Source: Pontixanthobacter aestiaquae
GTDB lineage: Bacteria; Pseudomonadota; Alphaproteobacteria; Sphingomonadales; Sphingomonadaceae
Direction: 5' to 3'
Assembly: GCF_009827455.1 (NCBI RefSeq)
Contig: NZ_WTYZ01000001.1
Span: 62,001-126,000, forward strand
Length of the DNA: 64,000 bases
Part shown: positions 62,805 through 64,000 of the stretch, piece after piece
Numbering within the stretch: position 1 is the stretch's first letter
Layout of the letters: every line of letters begins with the position of its first letter
The notes under the pieces: generated by a model
Told to the model about the DNA's origin: nothing
What the model saw: only the letters and a program-made list of their open reading frames with translations
The model's database searches: none
Made by a program: the position numbers and the translations under genes

Positions 62805-64000
62805 ATGTCAGATGACGAGACAATGCTGAAACCCGGCGCGGTCAACACGACTTGGGAAAACTGGCACGAAACCGTTTCCGGCCAGATCGCCGGCATGGAT
62901 GCCGTGCTCCCGCCTCCCGACGGTCAAGACTACGGCGCCGAGATGATCAACCGCTGCACGCGCCAGATTCAGCGCTCTATCGCCAGCGCCAAGGTCCGTC
63001 AGATTCCGTATAAAGCAATTGGCCGTGGTTGGTCATTGTCCGAAGCGCCGCTGACCGACGGGATCATGCTCAACACCGCGGCGCTAACCGGCAAGAAGCG
63101 CATTCATCACACGCAAGTCGTTCCCGAATATCGCGGGGACCTGACCGACAAGCGCGGACTGTGCTTGGTCCAATGCGGGAACTATGTTTCAGAGCTGAAC
63201 CGCTGGCTGGAGAATTCTACGCAGCGTCTTTCGTTCAAAACAACCGGCGCGGCGAATGGTCAGACCATTGTCGGAGCGACGTCCGCAGGCACGCATGGCT
63301 CGGTGCTCGATTTCGGGGCGATGCACGACCAGATCGTGAGCATTCATCTGCTGGCGGGCGATACCGCACAGTTCTGGCTGGAACGCGCCAGTTACCCAGT
63401 AGTTAAAGAGTCGGTAGCCACCGCGTTCGGCGCAACGCTGATCCGCGATAATGATTTGTTCAACGCAGTGGTGGTCGGGCTTGGTGCGTTTGGCGTGATC
63501 CACAATGTCGTGATCGAGGCGCGACCGCGCTTTCTGGTCGATGCGCATAATTATGACAAAGACCGCAATGGCAATCCGCTCACGTATCAGGGAACCATGC
63601 GTGATCGTGTGAGCCAGCTCGATTTCGCGTCGGACACCTCGCTCGATCCGGCCGGGCGCTCGGGCAAACCCTATTTCTTCCAGCCGATCATCAATCCCAA
63701 CACCTCGCCACCAGAGATATTGGTGACACAAATGTATGAAGAGCCCTGGAAAGACGACCACGTCCCTGACTACACGATCGAGGAAAACAGCTTCGGGCCG
63801 GGATATGACTTCATCACCGTCGCGGGCCGAGCGCTTGATCTGTTTCAGCCGCTGGTCCCCATGTTCTCCAACCTAGTCGCTAGCCAGATGTTCAATCTGG
63901 GCCGTCAGAAGCGCAGTTGGGGCGAGACCTTTGGCTATAAATCGCTCCGCACAAAAGTCGCGAGTGGGACTGTAGCTGTCCCGCTAGATCGCGCGGACGA
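62805..64000 (+). CDS. FAD-linked oxidase (VAO/PCMH type), 3' end cut by the window edge
   Basis: An open frame running off the right edge, about 398 residues visible, start MSDDETMLKPG. The N-terminal half is a VAO-type FAD domain: IGRGWSLSEAPLTDGIMLNT, GLCLVQCGNYVSELNRWLE, and GATSAGTHGSVLDFGAMHDQ, the flavin-pyrophosphate loop with the His where covalent FAD may attach, then NAVVVGLGAFGVIHNVVIEA. Relatives are lactone or alditol oxidases and cholesterol oxidase-like enzymes. No signal peptide is seen, and it follows the lipoprotein gene by five bases. The substrate cannot be told from the visible part. Confidence 0.82.
   Translation, partial: MSDDETMLKPGAVNTTWENWHETVSGQIAGMDAVLPPPDGQDYGAEMINRCTRQIQRSIASAKVRQIPYKAIGRGWSLSEAPLTDGIMLNTAALTGKKRIHHTQVVPEYRGDLTDKRGLCLVQCGNYVSELNRWLENSTQRLSFKTTGAANGQTIVGATSAGTHGSVLDFGAMHDQIVSIHLLAGDTAQFWLERASYPVVKESVATAFGATLIRDNDLFNAVVVGLGAFGVIHNVVIEARPRFLVDAHNYDKDRNGNPLTYQGTMRDRVSQLDFASDTSLDPAGRSGKPYFFQPIINPNTSPPEILVTQMYEEPWKDDHVPDYTIEENSFGPGYDFITVAGRALDLFQPLVPMFSNLVASQMFNLGRQKRSWGETFGYKSLRTKVASGTVAVPLDRAD

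Overview
This 64 kb window looks like chromosomal DNA of an alphaproteobacterium of the order Sphingomonadales, most likely Erythrobacteraceae. The indicators are a sphingosine-1-phosphate-lyase-like enzyme, GapR (DUF2312), UbiG, a complex I NDUFA9-like reductase, a PQQ alcohol dehydrogenase, very large autotransporters and a moderately high GC content. Most genes are housekeeping or catabolic. One accessory block and several decayed genes stand out. All calls come from reading the sequence; no database search was run.

Layout. 0-4.3 kb: a MobA-like nucleotidyltransferase cut by the left edge, a PLP lyase/decarboxylase and a paired acyl-CoA dehydrogenase. 4.3-27.6 kb: an accessory block rich in autotransporters. 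It holds a decayed autotransporter beta-barrel, a minus-strand cluster (2184-residue autotransporter, 57-residue protein, ECF sigma factor, membrane Ser/Thr kinase), an M16 peptidase fragment, a DUF4915 protein, an AraC regulator, a second autotransporter of about 2457 residues, and relics of a serine recombinase and an RHS protein. The block ends at a tRNA-Leu(CAG). 27.8-30.3 kb: NDUFA9-like reductase and an NfeD/SPFH pair. 30.3-32.35 kb: a small repeat-rich island with a 256-bp inverted-repeat element, a YIG-family-like hypothetical protein, an HNH protein and a GIY-YIG nuclease closely bracketed by palindromic repeats. 32.35-44.8 kb: dienelactone hydrolase, PQQ alcohol dehydrogenase, HerA-like ATPase, a flavin amine oxidase with an unusual partner, aldehyde dehydrogenase, a SUKH protein, an SDR relic, PurU and nitronate monooxygenase. 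45-64 kb: KatG, an MBL hydrolase, a LytTR regulator with a DUF2306 protein, PurT, antiporter, a zinc-knuckle protein, aspartate kinase, UbiG, DCC protein, glycerophosphodiesterase, ArsC-like, RuvC, YebC, YbjQ, S41 peptidase, GapR, a lipoprotein and an FAD oxidase cut by the right edge.

How the genes may work together. The sigma-kinase pair is coupled by a 20-nt overlap. The sigma factor has Ser/Thr where most ECF factors have acidic residues, so it may be activated by phosphorylation. A stand-alone copy of the kinase N-terminal module and a giant surface protein lie just upstream on the same strand; together they could form a surface-protein regulon. The second autotransporter sits behind its own AraC-type gene. 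PurU releases formate and PurT consumes it. KatG can remove the peroxide expected from the flavin oxidases.

The two most promising undescribed systems are the sigma-kinase-mini-module-autotransporter cluster (5.2-14.9 kb) and the palindrome-bracketed GIY-YIG cassette (31.8-32.35 kb).
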